This document shows positions 17,446 to 26,107 of a stretch of 64,000 bases of DNA, piece after piece (position 1 is the stretch's first letter; each line of letters opens with the position of its first letter). Location: contig CAKPIT010000002.1 of assembly GCA_934162445.1 (NCBI GenBank), positions 189,820-253,819 on the forward strand. Reading direction: 5' to 3'. The notes below the pieces were generated by a model. The model was not told where the DNA came from and searched no databases. It worked only from the letters and a program-made list of their open reading frames with translations. The stretch is from an uncultured Bacilli bacterium. Lineage in GTDB: Bacteria; Bacillota_I; Bacilli_A; RF39; UBA660. The position numbers and the translations under genes were made by a program.

Positions 17446-17467
17446 TTAAGATATATCTTTTTCTTTT
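17428..17467. terminator. Bidirectional terminator, HTH / PrsW
   Basis: Stem aaagatata (17428-17436) / tatatcttt (17452-17460) followed by ttctttttg. It lies at the convergent stops. Confidence 0.65.
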
Positions 17468-18183
17468 TGTGATAAATTTTCATGTACGGAAGAAAGTTTT
17501 TTAATTTTTTTATAGGCCATTATATATATAACTATAATGTAAATAATGAATAATGAATACATAATAAAATTTTTTTTCACCAAAAATAAGTTATAAACTA
17601 AGTGCAAATAAATTGGAACGATAATACTTAATAATCTATATTTTCTGGATTGTTTAATTTTATTATACATTAAAGCATTTTTAGAAATACCTAAATAATA
17701 TCCCATAAATATTCCAAATACTGCGTGGCTAGGAACTGATATAAAACCTCTCATAATAATAGGTGTAATTCCGTGCGAACTAAAAGTGACGCCATAAATA
17801 ATATTTTCTAATGTCGCAAATCCAATAGCTACAAAGGTACAATAGACTATCGGATCGTAAATATGCTTAAAGTTTTTATTTCGCCATATTGTTATATAGT
17901 TAATTATCCATTTAGATCCTTCTTCTATAATTACTATTGTAAATAACACTTTGAATATAATTTGAAATATATTCATATCAGTATAAGCTGAATTTAGAAA
18001 ATATATGTATTGTTTTGATAAAATAGATAAAAGAATAGAAATCGTACAAGCAATTATTCCACCAAGAAATAACAGAAGTAATAAATAAAATGGCTCTTTT
18101 TCTACCTTATCTTTTATATACACATACCATAGCAGTATTAAACTAGGGATTATACATAATGAAAATAACATTACATTATCCAT
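17446..18183 (-). CDS. PrsW-family intramembrane metalloprotease
   Basis: A 245-aa polytopic membrane protein with about seven helices. The signature residues are present: IEEGSKW (EExxK), FATLENIIYG (ExxxN-like), SVPSHAVFGIFMG and HLVYNLF. PrsW in Bacillus performs site-1 cleavage of the anti-sigma factor RsiW in response to envelope stress; family members in other loci cleave other membrane proteins. No anti-sigma factor is encoded on the element, so the target would be a host protein or another element protein. It is the last gene before attR and is transcribed inward. Confidence 0.88.
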   Translation of the reverse strand: MDNVMLFSLCIIPSLILLWYVYIKDKVEKEPFYLLLLLFLGGIIACTISILLSILSKQYIYFLNSAYTDMNIFQIIFKVLFTIVIIEEGSKWIINYITIWRNKNFKHIYDPIVYCTFVAIGFATLENIIYGVTFSSHGITPIIMRGFISVPSHAVFGIFMGYYLGISKNALMYNKIKQSRKYRLLSIIVPIYLHLVYNLFLVKKNFIMYSLFIIYIIVIYIMAYKKIKKLSSVHENLSQKEKDIS

Positions 18184-18287
18184 AAATGAACCACCTACTT
18201 TAATCTATATTAATTATACCATTAATTCGGCTATTTTTGGAAGTATTTAGAGATATTTTATATCAAATGTAATTAATATATATAAAA

Positions 18288-18321
18288 AAAATAACCTTTT
18301 CAATGATGATTAGGTTATTTT
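18288..18321 (-). terminator. Hairpin near the right end of the element
   Basis: aaaataacct / aggttatttt stem with a 14-base loop. On the minus strand it is followed by eight T, so it would stop leftward transcription entering from the amidase side. Confidence 0.55.
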
Positions 18322-18354
18322 GCATTACGTGCTTTCTTAAATTATTTTATTGTT

Positions 18355-18382
18355 CCGTGCATAAAGGTATTTAGCACATGGC
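18355..18382. other. attR: right attP arm plus core acatggc
   Basis: Arm ccgtgcataa (18355-18364), 11 bases, then core acatggc (18376-18382), after which amidase coding resumes with GGA AAC GAT. Together with attL it defines attP arms 26 bp apart, centred on the CA of the core. Confidence 0.85.
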
Positions 18383-19759
18383 GGAAACGATCCGGGGGCT
18401 GTTAGTGGTGATTTGAAGGAGAAGGATTTAACTTTAAAAGCTGCTAATTATATGTATCAGCGATTACAAGAATTAGGAGTACCGGCTGTGATTACAAGAG
18501 ACTTTGATGAGGATTTGAGTAGAAGTGATCGATTAAAAAGAGCGAATGAAGCTTTTAATGGAGATCCGAATGCAATATTAATATCTAACCACATAAATGC
18601 AGGAGGTGGCGAAGGTGCGGAAGTAGTCTATGGTCTTCGTAATACTTCTACTTTGGCTCGTAATATTTTGGAATCAATTGGTAGTGAAGGTCAGATTATG
18701 CGTAAGTATTATCAAAGACGTTTACCTGAAGATCCTTCTAAGGATTATTATTATATTATAAGAGAGACTAATCCGATGCAATCATTATTGGTTGAATATG
18801 GTTTTATTGATAATGCTAATGATCAGAAAAAATTAGAAGATGATTTATTAGACTATGTTGAGGCTGTTGTTAGAGCAATTAGTCAATATGCAGGTTATCC
18901 TTATATTGCTCCAAGTGGATCTAATACTTATACTGTTAAAAGTGGTGACAGCTTATGGAGTATTGCTAATAAATTTAATATTAGTGTTGCTGAGTTGAAG
19001 GAATATAATAATTTATCTAGTAATAATTTATCAATTGGGCAAATTTTAAAGATTCCTACCACTAATAATGATAATTCTAATTCTGGTAATCAGACTATCT
19101 ATACCGTAAAACGTGGTGATAGTTTGTGGAGTATTGCTAGTAATTATGGAGTAAGTGTGGCTGATTTACGTAAAGCTAATAACCTTACTAGTGATACCTT
19201 AACAATTGGCCAAGTTTTAAAAATTCCAATAATTGGAAATAATGACGGTAATGTTGACACTGGTACTAGTACAACTTACACAGTAAAACGTGGTGACAAT
19301 TTATATTCAATTGCTCGAAAGTACAATGTTTCAGTTGATGCGATAAAACGGGCAAATAATTTAGAAAGTGATGTTTTAAGTTTAAATCAAGTGTTAATTA
19401 TTCCAAATCAAGAAAACAATAATAATTCTTCTAATGATTCAGCTAATACGGGAACTATTACTTATACGGTAAAACGAGGCGATAGCTTATGGAGTATTGC
19501 TAATAATTTTGGTATAAGCGTACTTGAACTTAAAGCAGCTAATAATTTAACTTCTAATTTGTTAAGTGTTGGTCAAACGCTTATTATTCCTAGTTCTAGT
19601 ACTAATGCTAATTATTTCAACTATACTGTTAAAAGTGGTGACAGCTTATGGAGTATTGCTAATCAATTTGGGGTTAGTGTTCTTGATATTAAAAATATAA
19701 ATAATTTAACATCTAATTTACTGGTTATAGGACAAATACTAAAAATTCCAAATTCATAA
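18377..19759 (+). pseudogene. 3' part of LysM-containing N-acetylmuramoyl-L-alanine amidase
   Basis: This is the rest of the split amidase: the Amidase_3 domain without its first strand and His ligand, then five LysM repeats. Remaining catalytic residues are seen: Glu in LKEKDLTLKA, His in ISNHINAGGG and Glu in LLVEYGFIDN. The LysM units start near 18929, 19102, 19276, 19462 and 19621, each with YTVK(S/R)GDSLWSIA or a close variant, joined by Asn/Ser linkers. There is no signal peptide in the rebuilt protein. A stop (18362-18364) precedes the fragment; TTG 18413 could start translation, but the product would lack the zinc site. It cleaves MurNAc-L-Ala bonds once whole. Confidence 0.9.
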
Positions 19760-19795
19760 AAATAGATAAAATCTTGTAATAATTTGGAAAAACAA

Positions 19796-19824
19796 TTGAT
19801 TTTACTATTGTTTCATGCTATTCT
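19796..19824 (+). promoter_or_regulatory. Promoter of the HU gene
   Basis: ttgatt (19796-19801), a 17-base spacer ending in tgc, and tattct (19819-19824). Confidence 0.6.
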
Positions 19825-19876
19825 TAATATGTAAGCAACATATGCTTAATATGCTTAAAAAATAGGAGGTTTTAAA

Positions 19877-20149
19877 ATGAAAAAAGTAGAATTAGTTGAG
19901 GCTGTTGCAGAAAAAGCTGGTTTAACTAAAGCTGATGCTACTCGTGCTATTGATGCTACATTTGAAGCTATTACTGATGCATTAGCTAATGGTGATAAAG
20001 TTCCACTAGTAGGTTTTGGTACATTTAGTATTTCTAAAAGAGCTGCCCGTGAAGGACGTAATCCTAGAACTGGTGAACCTGTTAAAATTGAAGCTAGAAA
20101 TGCTGTTTCATTTAAAGCAGGATCTGCTCTTAAAGAATCAGTTAATTAA
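19877..20149 (+). CDS. hup: HU family DNA-binding protein
   Basis: The 90-aa histone-like protein that bends and compacts DNA as a dimer. The N-terminus MKKVELVEAVAEKAGLTKAD, the strand VGFGTFSISKRAAREGRNPR with the Pro of the intercalating arm (RNPRTGEP), and FKAGSALKESVN are all standard. The RBS aggaggt is perfect. It has its own promoter and terminator and is a monocistronic gene just after the split amidase. Codon choice differs from neighbours (more GCT, CGT), as expected for a highly expressed protein. Confidence 0.97.
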   Translation: MKKVELVEAVAEKAGLTKADATRAIDATFEAITDALANGDKVPLVGFGTFSISKRAAREGRNPRTGEPVKIEARNAVSFKAGSALKESVN

Positions 20150-20150
20150 T

Positions 20151-20174
20151 AAAGAGCCAGTAGTGGCTTTTTTT
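20151..20174 (+). terminator. Terminator of the HU gene
   Basis: aaagagcca / tggcttttt with the loop gtag and a T tail. Confidence 0.85.
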
Positions 20175-20204
20175 CTTTAAGAACTATAAAATGGAGGATA
20201 CTTA

Positions 20205-21323
20205 ATGTTAAATACAACTTTAAAAATATTAGAGACAATAACAAATAATGGCTATGAAGCATATATAGTAGGAGGGTTTGTTCGGGATTATTTAATGAAT
20301 ATTAAATCTAATGATGTAGATATTACGACTAATGCGACCCCTAAAGAACTTATTAATATTTTTCCTAATGCTAGTTGTCAATATGCTGAATATGGTAGTG
20401 TAGTTATATATTTTAAAGATACAAGATTTGAGATAACTACTTATCGTGAGGAAGAAAACTATGAGGATTTAAGGCATCCAGATACAGTCAGTTATGTTGA
20501 TGATTTAAAAACGGATTTAAAAAGACGTGATTTTTTAATCAATACAATATGTATGGATAAAAATGGTAAAGTTTTAGATTTACTTAATGGTAAATGTGAT
20601 ATAGACAATAAACTAATTAGAACGGTAATTTCACCAGATGTTTCCTTTAAAAGAGATGCGTTAAGAATTTTAAGAGCAGTTAGATTTGCAACTACCCTTG
20701 ATTTTTCTTTGTCAGATGAGACTATTTTGGGAATTAAAAATAATAAACATTTATTAAAATATTTATCATTTAATAGAAAAAAAGAAGAACTTAATAAAAT
20801 ATTTGGTAGTAACAACATAGAAAAAGGCATTTCTCTTATTAAAGAATTAGATTTAGTAAATGATTTAGATTTAAAGGGCTTTGAAAATATTAAATCATGT
20901 AGTCAGGTGATTGGGGTTTGGGCCAGTTTAGATGTTGATACTATATATCCTTTTACTAGAAATGAACATACTTTAATGAAAAACATAAGATTAGCTATGA
21001 AGTGTAATTTACTTGATATGGCTACTCTTTATCAATATGGTCTTTATGTTTGTACAACGGCTGGAGAATTACTTGGAATTGATAATAAAAAGATAGTAGA
21101 AGTTTATATGAAAATGCCTATTTATAAACGTAGTAATATCGTGATAGATACTCATGATATATTGGATTATTTGAAGATTGAAGAGGGGCCAATAATTAGT
21201 GAAATATGGAAACAATTAGAACTTGCTCTTTTAAATGGTGAAGTGAATAATGAAAAAAAACAGTTGCTTTTACAGGTGATGAAGATATATACTAGTTTAC
21301 AAGTTACAGGAGGAATTAGATGA
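20205..21323 (+). CDS. cca: CCA-adding tRNA nucleotidyltransferase
   Basis: Adds or repairs the 3' CCA of tRNAs. A class II nucleotidyltransferase head is clear: AYIVGGFVRDYL, the metal-binding DVDITTNA, and RRDFLINTICMD, followed by FKRDALRILRAVRFAT. At 372 aa it is a little shorter than Bacillus Cca (397), the loss being in the C-terminal body and tail. Its stop overlaps the dnaD start by 4 bp, so cca, dnaD and nth are one operon. Confidence 0.93.
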   Translation: MLNTTLKILETITNNGYEAYIVGGFVRDYLMNIKSNDVDITTNATPKELINIFPNASCQYAEYGSVVIYFKDTRFEITTYREEENYEDLRHPDTVSYVDDLKTDLKRRDFLINTICMDKNGKVLDLLNGKCDIDNKLIRTVISPDVSFKRDALRILRAVRFATTLDFSLSDETILGIKNNKHLLKYLSFNRKKEELNKIFGSNNIEKGISLIKELDLVNDLDLKGFENIKSCSQVIGVWASLDVDTIYPFTRNEHTLMKNIRLAMKCNLLDMATLYQYGLYVCTTAGELLGIDNKKIVEVYMKMPIYKRSNIVIDTHDILDYLKIEEGPIISEIWKQLELALLNGEVNNEKKQLLLQVMKIYTSLQVTGGIR

Positions 21324-21982
21324 AAAGGGAACAATTGATTGATTTTTTACAAAATGCTATTATTGTAGTACCTTTGATGTATTTTAAGAAATATAAATTA
21401 TTAAATATATCTTTAGAAGAGTTTATTTTTTTGATGTATTTGAAAGATAAAGGGGAGTCTTTTCCGTTTGATTCTCAAAAGATGGCTTTGGAATTAGGGA
21501 TGAGTAATAAGGAAATTTTGGGATTGATTTCAGGACTAGCAGATAAAAAGTTATTATTAATTGATACTTTTAAAAATGCGAAGGGGACTTTTGAAGAAAA
21601 TATTAATTTAAGTTTATTTTATGAGAAGTTTGCGGATCTTATTTCTGATGATGTCTTTGTTAATGTTAATAAAGAAGTTGATTCTAGTATTTTTTCGGCA
21701 ATTGAAAGGGAATTTGGGAGAACTCTTAATCCAAGTGAAGTGGAAGTAATTAAGGCATGGTCTTCTAATTTTAATACTGATTTAATACTTGAAGCGGTTA
21801 AGGAGGCAACCTTAAATGGTGTTTCTAGTATTAGATATATTGATAAGATTCTTTATGATTGGGATAAAAAAGGAATTAAAAGTAGGGAAGATGTTAGTCA
21901 TATATTAAATAATAAGAAGGAGAATAAAGAACCAGTCGAGGTATTTGATTATGACTGGTTTGATGATGATGAAGAAGAGTGA
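21320..21982 (+). CDS. dnaD: DnaD-like replication initiation protein
   Basis: A 220-aa primosomal protein that helps load the replicative helicase. The N-terminal winged-helix region includes EEFIFLMYLKDKGESFPFD, and the C-terminal DnaD domain has EREFGRTLNPSEVEVIKAW and VKEATLNGVSSIRYIDKILYDW, the usual family signature. Its place before nth and near ponA-recU matches the Bacillus order. The C-terminus is very acidic (DYDWFDDDEEE). Confidence 0.92.
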   Translation: MKREQLIDFLQNAIIVVPLMYFKKYKLLNISLEEFIFLMYLKDKGESFPFDSQKMALELGMSNKEILGLISGLADKKLLLIDTFKNAKGTFEENINLSLFYEKFADLISDDVFVNVNKEVDSSIFSAIEREFGRTLNPSEVEVIKAWSSNFNTDLILEAVKEATLNGVSSIRYIDKILYDWDKKGIKSREDVSHILNNKKENKEPVEVFDYDWFDDDEEE

Positions 21983-22610
21983 GAGAGTTTTAAAGTTAGG
22001 TAGTTATTTGGATTATTTATTTGAAGATCCTAAATGTGAACTTATCTACGATAAAGATTATGAATTATTAATTGCCGTTGTTCTTAGTGCTCAGTCTACT
22101 GATAAAAGAGTAAATATGGTAACACCAGTTCTTTTTAAAAAGTATGATAGTCTTACTAAATTAAAAGAGGCTAATATAAAAGATTTAGAAAAAATTTTAA
22201 AATCAGTTGGATCTTATCATAAAAAGGCTATGTATGTTAAAGAAATTGCACGAGTTCTTGATGATGAGTATGATGGGGTTGTACCAATAAATAGAAAGGT
22301 ACTTGAGCAGTTTGCTGGTGTTGGGCGAAAGACGGTTAATGTTTTTCTTAGTGAATTTTATGATATTCCGGCGATGGCTGTTGATACCCATGTTGAAAGG
22401 GTCTCTAAACGACTTTTACTAGCAAAAGAGGATGATAATGTCTTGATGGTTGAAAAGAAACTTAAACGAGCTATTGATAGGCCATTATGGGGAAAACGGC
22501 ATTTGCAGATGGTTTTGTTTGGACGATATTATTGTAAAGCCGTAAAACCACTTTGTGCTGAATGTAGGCTTAAAGATATTTGTGAATATGAAAAGAAGCA
22601 TCATAATTAA
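21951..22610 (+). CDS. nth: Endonuclease III, DNA glycosylase/AP lyase
   Basis: A base-excision repair glycosylase for oxidised pyrimidines. It has a helix-hairpin-helix with catalytic Lys in FAGVGRKTVNVFL and the catalytic Asp in AVDTHVERVSKRL. A C-terminal 4Fe-4S cluster follows in C-x6-C-x2-C-x5-C spacing (CKAVKPLCAECRLKDIC). The start is uncertain: ATG 21951 follows gaggt at 8 bases, while ATG 21969 fits the family N-terminus better (KKSERVLKLGSYLDYLF). It overlaps dnaD by about 30 bp. Confidence 0.93.
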   Translation: MTGLMMMKKSERVLKLGSYLDYLFEDPKCELIYDKDYELLIAVVLSAQSTDKRVNMVTPVLFKKYDSLTKLKEANIKDLEKILKSVGSYHKKAMYVKEIARVLDDEYDGVVPINRKVLEQFAGVGRKTVNVFLSEFYDIPAMAVDTHVERVSKRLLLAKEDDNVLMVEKKLKRAIDRPLWGKRHLQMVLFGRYYCKAVKPLCAECRLKDICEYEKKHHN

Positions 22611-22624
22611 TGCTTCTTTTTTTA
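22594..22624. terminator. Bidirectional terminator, nth / ponA
   Basis: Stem agaagcat / atgcttct, then eight T, at the convergent gene ends. Confidence 0.85.
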
Positions 22625-25468
22625 TGGATTTTGTTCTTGTTCAGGTGGTTCTTCATCATTACCTGTAATGGTTACCACAATGGTACCGGTTTCTTTGGTT
22701 TCACCATCATAAGTGAAACTGTATTTTAAACTGTATTTTCCTTTTTCAGTCAATGTTGTAATAGTAGGTGATGAGACAGGACCAGAAATACTTGTTAAGC
22801 GCCAATTGCTTGTTTCTTTAGTAACGTTGTTACCATTGTTATAAACGGTTATGTAATTAACTATATCACTTATATTAAAGCTTGTTACTTCGATAGTGTT
22901 AGCAGTTATTTTTAAGTTAGCACTTTGTTTTTTTAATTCATAGGTAGTCGCTTGACTATCTAGACCATTAAATTTTTGATATGTAGCAATTACTTTATAA
23001 GTTCCATATGGATTACTTGGATTATTATAAGTATAACTAGTATTAGTGGTAAATCCTAATAGAGTATTGTTATAGTAAACATTGTATCCAAAGTCACCAT
23101 AGGCACTATCAGTAGTGGTTGGACTAACACCATTCCATGATATTTTTACAGAGTTTCCACTGTATGTTGCACTTAAACCAGTAGGAGTGGCAAGAGCAGT
23201 TGTGTCTTGTTTTCCTGTTGGTTCATGACCTTTTTTAAAGTATTCAGTAATAGTAGAACCACCATAACCTTCACTAGCAACTTTAGCAACACTGCTTCCA
23301 GCGATAAGATTAACTTTAACAACACTATCTGGCATTTTGAAGTCTTCTTTATTCTTTTCAAATACTTCATGGGCAAGGGCTGTAAATAATTTATCACGTT
23401 GAATAGTTCCGGCTAGGTTGTGACAGTAGTACCCTTGACTAACCATATCTTTAGTTACTTCTTCATAACCATACCACATTCCAATTACGGTTTTAGTAGT
23501 GTAACCGATAACCCAAGAATCTCTAATAGCATCATCAGCCATACCAAGTTTTTGTCTTGTACTAGCAGGGAAGTTAGTAGTACCGGTTTTCATAGCAACT
23601 CGGTCCATGGCCCCACCATAAGTTATTGAAGTATCATCTAACATACTAGTAATCATGTAAGCAGTAGAGTCTTCCATAGCTTTAGTTTTCTCTTTAGTAT
23701 GTTTAACTTCTTCACCACTTTTTGTGAAGACAACTTTACTTACGGAGTATGGTTCATTGTAATAACCACCATTAGAGAAGGCAGCATAGGCAGCAGCCAT
23801 TTGTAGTGAATTAACTCCAGTGAAGGCTCCAAGAGAGTGGGCTTCATGAATCTTGCCATTTTCAATTTCTGGTTCAATTCCTAATTTTTGAACGAATTCA
23901 ATTATTTTTTTATTATCAACTTGTTGGAAAGCTTTTAAAGCCGGAATGTTTCGGGATAGAGATAGGGCTCTTCTTGTTGTCATATTACCCATAAATTTAC
24001 CATCCCAGTTATTAACGGTTTGACCATTTGAATATGAATATGGTTCATCAAGGAACATCCGGTAATCATCTTTACCATCGTTATATCCAAAAGTTGAAGC
24101 GTTGTTATACTCAATTAATGGACCATAATCGAAAAGTGGTTTAGCAGTAGATCCGGGCTGTCTTTTTATATCGTTACCAGTTGCATAGTTTAAAGTGTTA
24201 ACGCCAGTTCTATTACGGCCAGCCCCAACGGCTAATATTTTACCAGTGGTACTATCTAAAACGCTGACACCACTTTGAATAACATCATTAATCCATGTAT
24301 AGCTTTCACCATTCATAACTCTATTAACACCATCTTGTTTTTCTCTATCTAAGTTGGTATAAATTTTCATAGGTTCAGTATAAGCATTTACTTTATATTT
24401 TTGTCTTACTTCAGATACAACGGTATCAATGTAACCTTGATATTCATTACTTCCTGTTATTGCTACTGATTCATCATAGTTAACAAGACTTGCAATACTA
24501 ACATTTTCAGCTAGTTCTTTTTCTTCTTTAGTTATATAGCCATGACGTTCCATTAAGTAAAGGACAGTGTTACGTCTTTTGGTGGCATTTTCAATATTTT
24601 TTTCACTGGTTGGTGCATAAGCATTAGGAGCTTGGAACATTCCAGCTATTACGCTTGCTTCAGCAAGGTTAAGATCACTAACATCTTTATTGAAATAGGC
24701 TCTAGCAGCTTCGCCAACACCATAGATATTACCCCCTAAACCATGGTTATTAACATAAAACTCAATGATTTGTTGTTTAGTATAATTTTTTTCTAGTTTA
24801 AATACTGATAAATAAATATCTTGGAATTTTCTAACGATACCGTTAACACCTACAGCAACGCGGGATGTTAAGGTGTTTTTAACAACTTGCATTGACAAAG
24901 TGGAAGCTCCACCAGCATCAGTGTGTCCTACTAATTGACCAAGGGATGCTTTAAAGAATCTTGGAGCATCAAAGCCATTATGTTGGAAGAATCTTGAATC
25001 CTCAGTAGCTACAATGGCATCAATTAGAACTTCTGGTAATTCATCATAGGTAACTTTTTCACGCATTTCACTACCTAATTTAGCAAATTCTTTACCATCT
25101 TTATCATATAAAACAGTTGGTTCATTTTTATCAATTTGATCAGCTTTAAATTTTGGATTAGCAGTGATAGCTATATAGATCATAAAAATGATTCCTAAAA
25201 GCATAATCAGTATTCCAAGGAGTAAAGCTATAATTAAGATAGTATTAACAATTTTCTTTTTCTTCGGCTTATTTTTAACACTATCTACTAATTTAGCAAT
25301 ACCAACAATAATTAGAATTCCAACTCCCATAAAGACAGTTAGTAGTAATCCTAAAATAAAATAGCTAATAATCATAAAGATAATAAATATTGTTAAGATG
25401 ATTATAAAAGCTTTATTATTTTTTTCTCCTTGTTGTTTTCTTTTTTTGGTTGTTTTTGTTTTTTTCAT
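22622..25468 (-). CDS. ponA: Class A penicillin-binding protein 1A
   Basis: A bifunctional peptidoglycan synthase of 948 aa. A Lys-rich cytoplasmic tail and three hydrophobic segments precede the ectodomain (the last, about 73-98, is the anchor). The GT51 domain has ATEDSRFFQHNGFD and GGASTLSMQVVKN. The transpeptidase has Ser-x-x-Lys in GSTAKPLFDYG, Ser-x-Asn in LSRNIPALK, and Lys-Thr-Gly in MKTGTTNFP. After about residue 760 comes a fibronectin III-like domain (LSATYSGNSVKISWNG), then an Ig-like domain (about 850-935) and the tail PPEQEQNP. Two or more extra hydrophobic N-terminal segments are unusual for PBP1. Its partner recU lies directly upstream, as in Bacillus. Confidence 0.95.
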   Translation of the reverse strand: MKKTKTTKKRKQQGEKNNKAFIIILTIFIIFMIISYFILGLLLTVFMGVGILIIVGIAKLVDSVKNKPKKKKIVNTILIIALLLGILIMLLGIIFMIYIAITANPKFKADQIDKNEPTVLYDKDGKEFAKLGSEMREKVTYDELPEVLIDAIVATEDSRFFQHNGFDAPRFFKASLGQLVGHTDAGGASTLSMQVVKNTLTSRVAVGVNGIVRKFQDIYLSVFKLEKNYTKQQIIEFYVNNHGLGGNIYGVGEAARAYFNKDVSDLNLAEASVIAGMFQAPNAYAPTSEKNIENATKRRNTVLYLMERHGYITKEEKELAENVSIASLVNYDESVAITGSNEYQGYIDTVVSEVRQKYKVNAYTEPMKIYTNLDREKQDGVNRVMNGESYTWINDVIQSGVSVLDSTTGKILAVGAGRNRTGVNTLNYATGNDIKRQPGSTAKPLFDYGPLIEYNNASTFGYNDGKDDYRMFLDEPYSYSNGQTVNNWDGKFMGNMTTRRALSLSRNIPALKAFQQVDNKKIIEFVQKLGIEPEIENGKIHEAHSLGAFTGVNSLQMAAAYAAFSNGGYYNEPYSVSKVVFTKSGEEVKHTKEKTKAMEDSTAYMITSMLDDTSITYGGAMDRVAMKTGTTNFPASTRQKLGMADDAIRDSWVIGYTTKTVIGMWYGYEEVTKDMVSQGYYCHNLAGTIQRDKLFTALAHEVFEKNKEDFKMPDSVVKVNLIAGSSVAKVASEGYGGSTITEYFKKGHEPTGKQDTTALATPTGLSATYSGNSVKISWNGVSPTTTDSAYGDFGYNVYYNNTLLGFTTNTSYTYNNPSNPYGTYKVIATYQKFNGLDSQATTYELKKQSANLKITANTIEVTSFNISDIVNYITVYNNGNNVTKETSNWRLTSISGPVSSPTITTLTEKGKYSLKYSFTYDGETKETGTIVVTITGNDEEPPEQEQNP

Positions 25469-25469
25469 A

Positions 25470-26039
25470 TTAATTTACCTCCACAAGTTTATTAATTATT
25501 TCTAAATAATCTAATCTTGGATTAAGTTTTTCTTTTATTAGATAAGCTTTCTCTTCAAAATAGCTAATTGGAATAGAATGCCTATTTGTTTGTTCTAAAA
25601 AAGAAAAAAAGTCGGTTGCATTTAATAAATATGTTTTATTAAGAGTTGTGAATCTTACAATTAAAAATCCAATGCCACCATGTCGTGTAATATTTCTTAA
25701 ATGTTTTATTTGGTGAGGATGAATGTTATCAAATGGAAACCTAGTTTTAAGTTTTGTCTCTTTGGCTTCAAAGTCGAGATAGTAACCTTTATATACACCG
25801 TTATAATCAGTAGTTGAGGGTTCTTCATAAAAGCCTTCTTTAATAATGCCACTTTTAGTTTTAGAAAAATCTAATTTAGTAACTTTTATGGGAGTGGGTT
25901 TTTTATAAATATAAGCAATGTCTTTTTCACGATAATAAATGTTAGACTGATTTATATCACTTTCTAAAGTCATTCCTCGATTACCATAATTAATAATACT
26001 TTGATTATTTGTCTTTTTTATTCCAGATGGATAATTCAT
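25470..26039 (-). CDS. recU: Holliday junction resolvase RecU
   Basis: A 189-aa endonuclease that cuts four-way junctions during recombination and chromosome segregation. It has NYGNRGMTLESDINQSN at the N-terminus. The catalytic core is in TDYNGVYKGYYLDFEAKETK (Asp, Glu and Lys of the nuclease fold) and PFDNIHPHQIKHL. The stop is 1 bp before the ponA start, so they form the recU-ponA operon of Firmicutes. Confidence 0.95.
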   Translation of the reverse strand: MNYPSGIKKTNNQSIINYGNRGMTLESDINQSNIYYREKDIAYIYKKPTPIKVTKLDFSKTKSGIIKEGFYEEPSTTDYNGVYKGYYLDFEAKETKLKTRFPFDNIHPHQIKHLRNITRHGGIGFLIVRFTTLNKTYLLNATDFFSFLEQTNRHSIPISYFEEKAYLIKEKLNPRLDYLEIINKLVEVN

Positions 26040-26107
26040 ATTATCACCTATTAATGATTATACTATAATTCTAGTTTAAAAGCTATTATTTTAGAAAAAA
26101 AATCCTG

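Larger units (their letters stand above)
5480..18382. mobile_element. 12.9-kb serine-recombinase element inserted in an amidase gene, with envelope-modifying cargo
   Basis: The ends are set by the 7-bp direct repeat acatggc (5480-5486 and 18376-18382) exactly where the amidase frame breaks. The recombinase gene lies 4 bp inside the left attP arm. No phage structural, replication or conjugation genes are seen. The cargo in order is: a 48-aa ORF, decayed ORFs, an O-antigen-ligase-like protein, a surface protein, (-) GH3 and PPTase, (+) VanW, A-domain and carrier, a frameshifted HTH, and (-) PrsW. Cargo genes on the plus strand are A-rich compared with the G/T-rich host genes to the left, consistent with transfer. 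It is probably an integrative element mobilised with help from elsewhere, or a remnant of a larger one. Confidence 0.88.

Noticed and set aside
5480..18382. The element as a prophage
   Set aside because: No terminase, capsid, tail, lysis or phage replication gene is present; the cargo is envelope enzymes and the recombinase is of the large serine type also found in non-phage elements.
18355..18382. Tyrosine-integrase type attachment in a tRNA gene
   Set aside because: No tRNA sequence is found at either end; the shared core is only 7 bp and the target is a protein-coding gene, which fits a serine integrase.
18413..19759. The 3' amidase fragment as a complete short amidase starting at TTG 18413
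   Set aside because: It would lack the first beta strand and zinc-binding His of Amidase_3, and there is no good RBS before the TTG.
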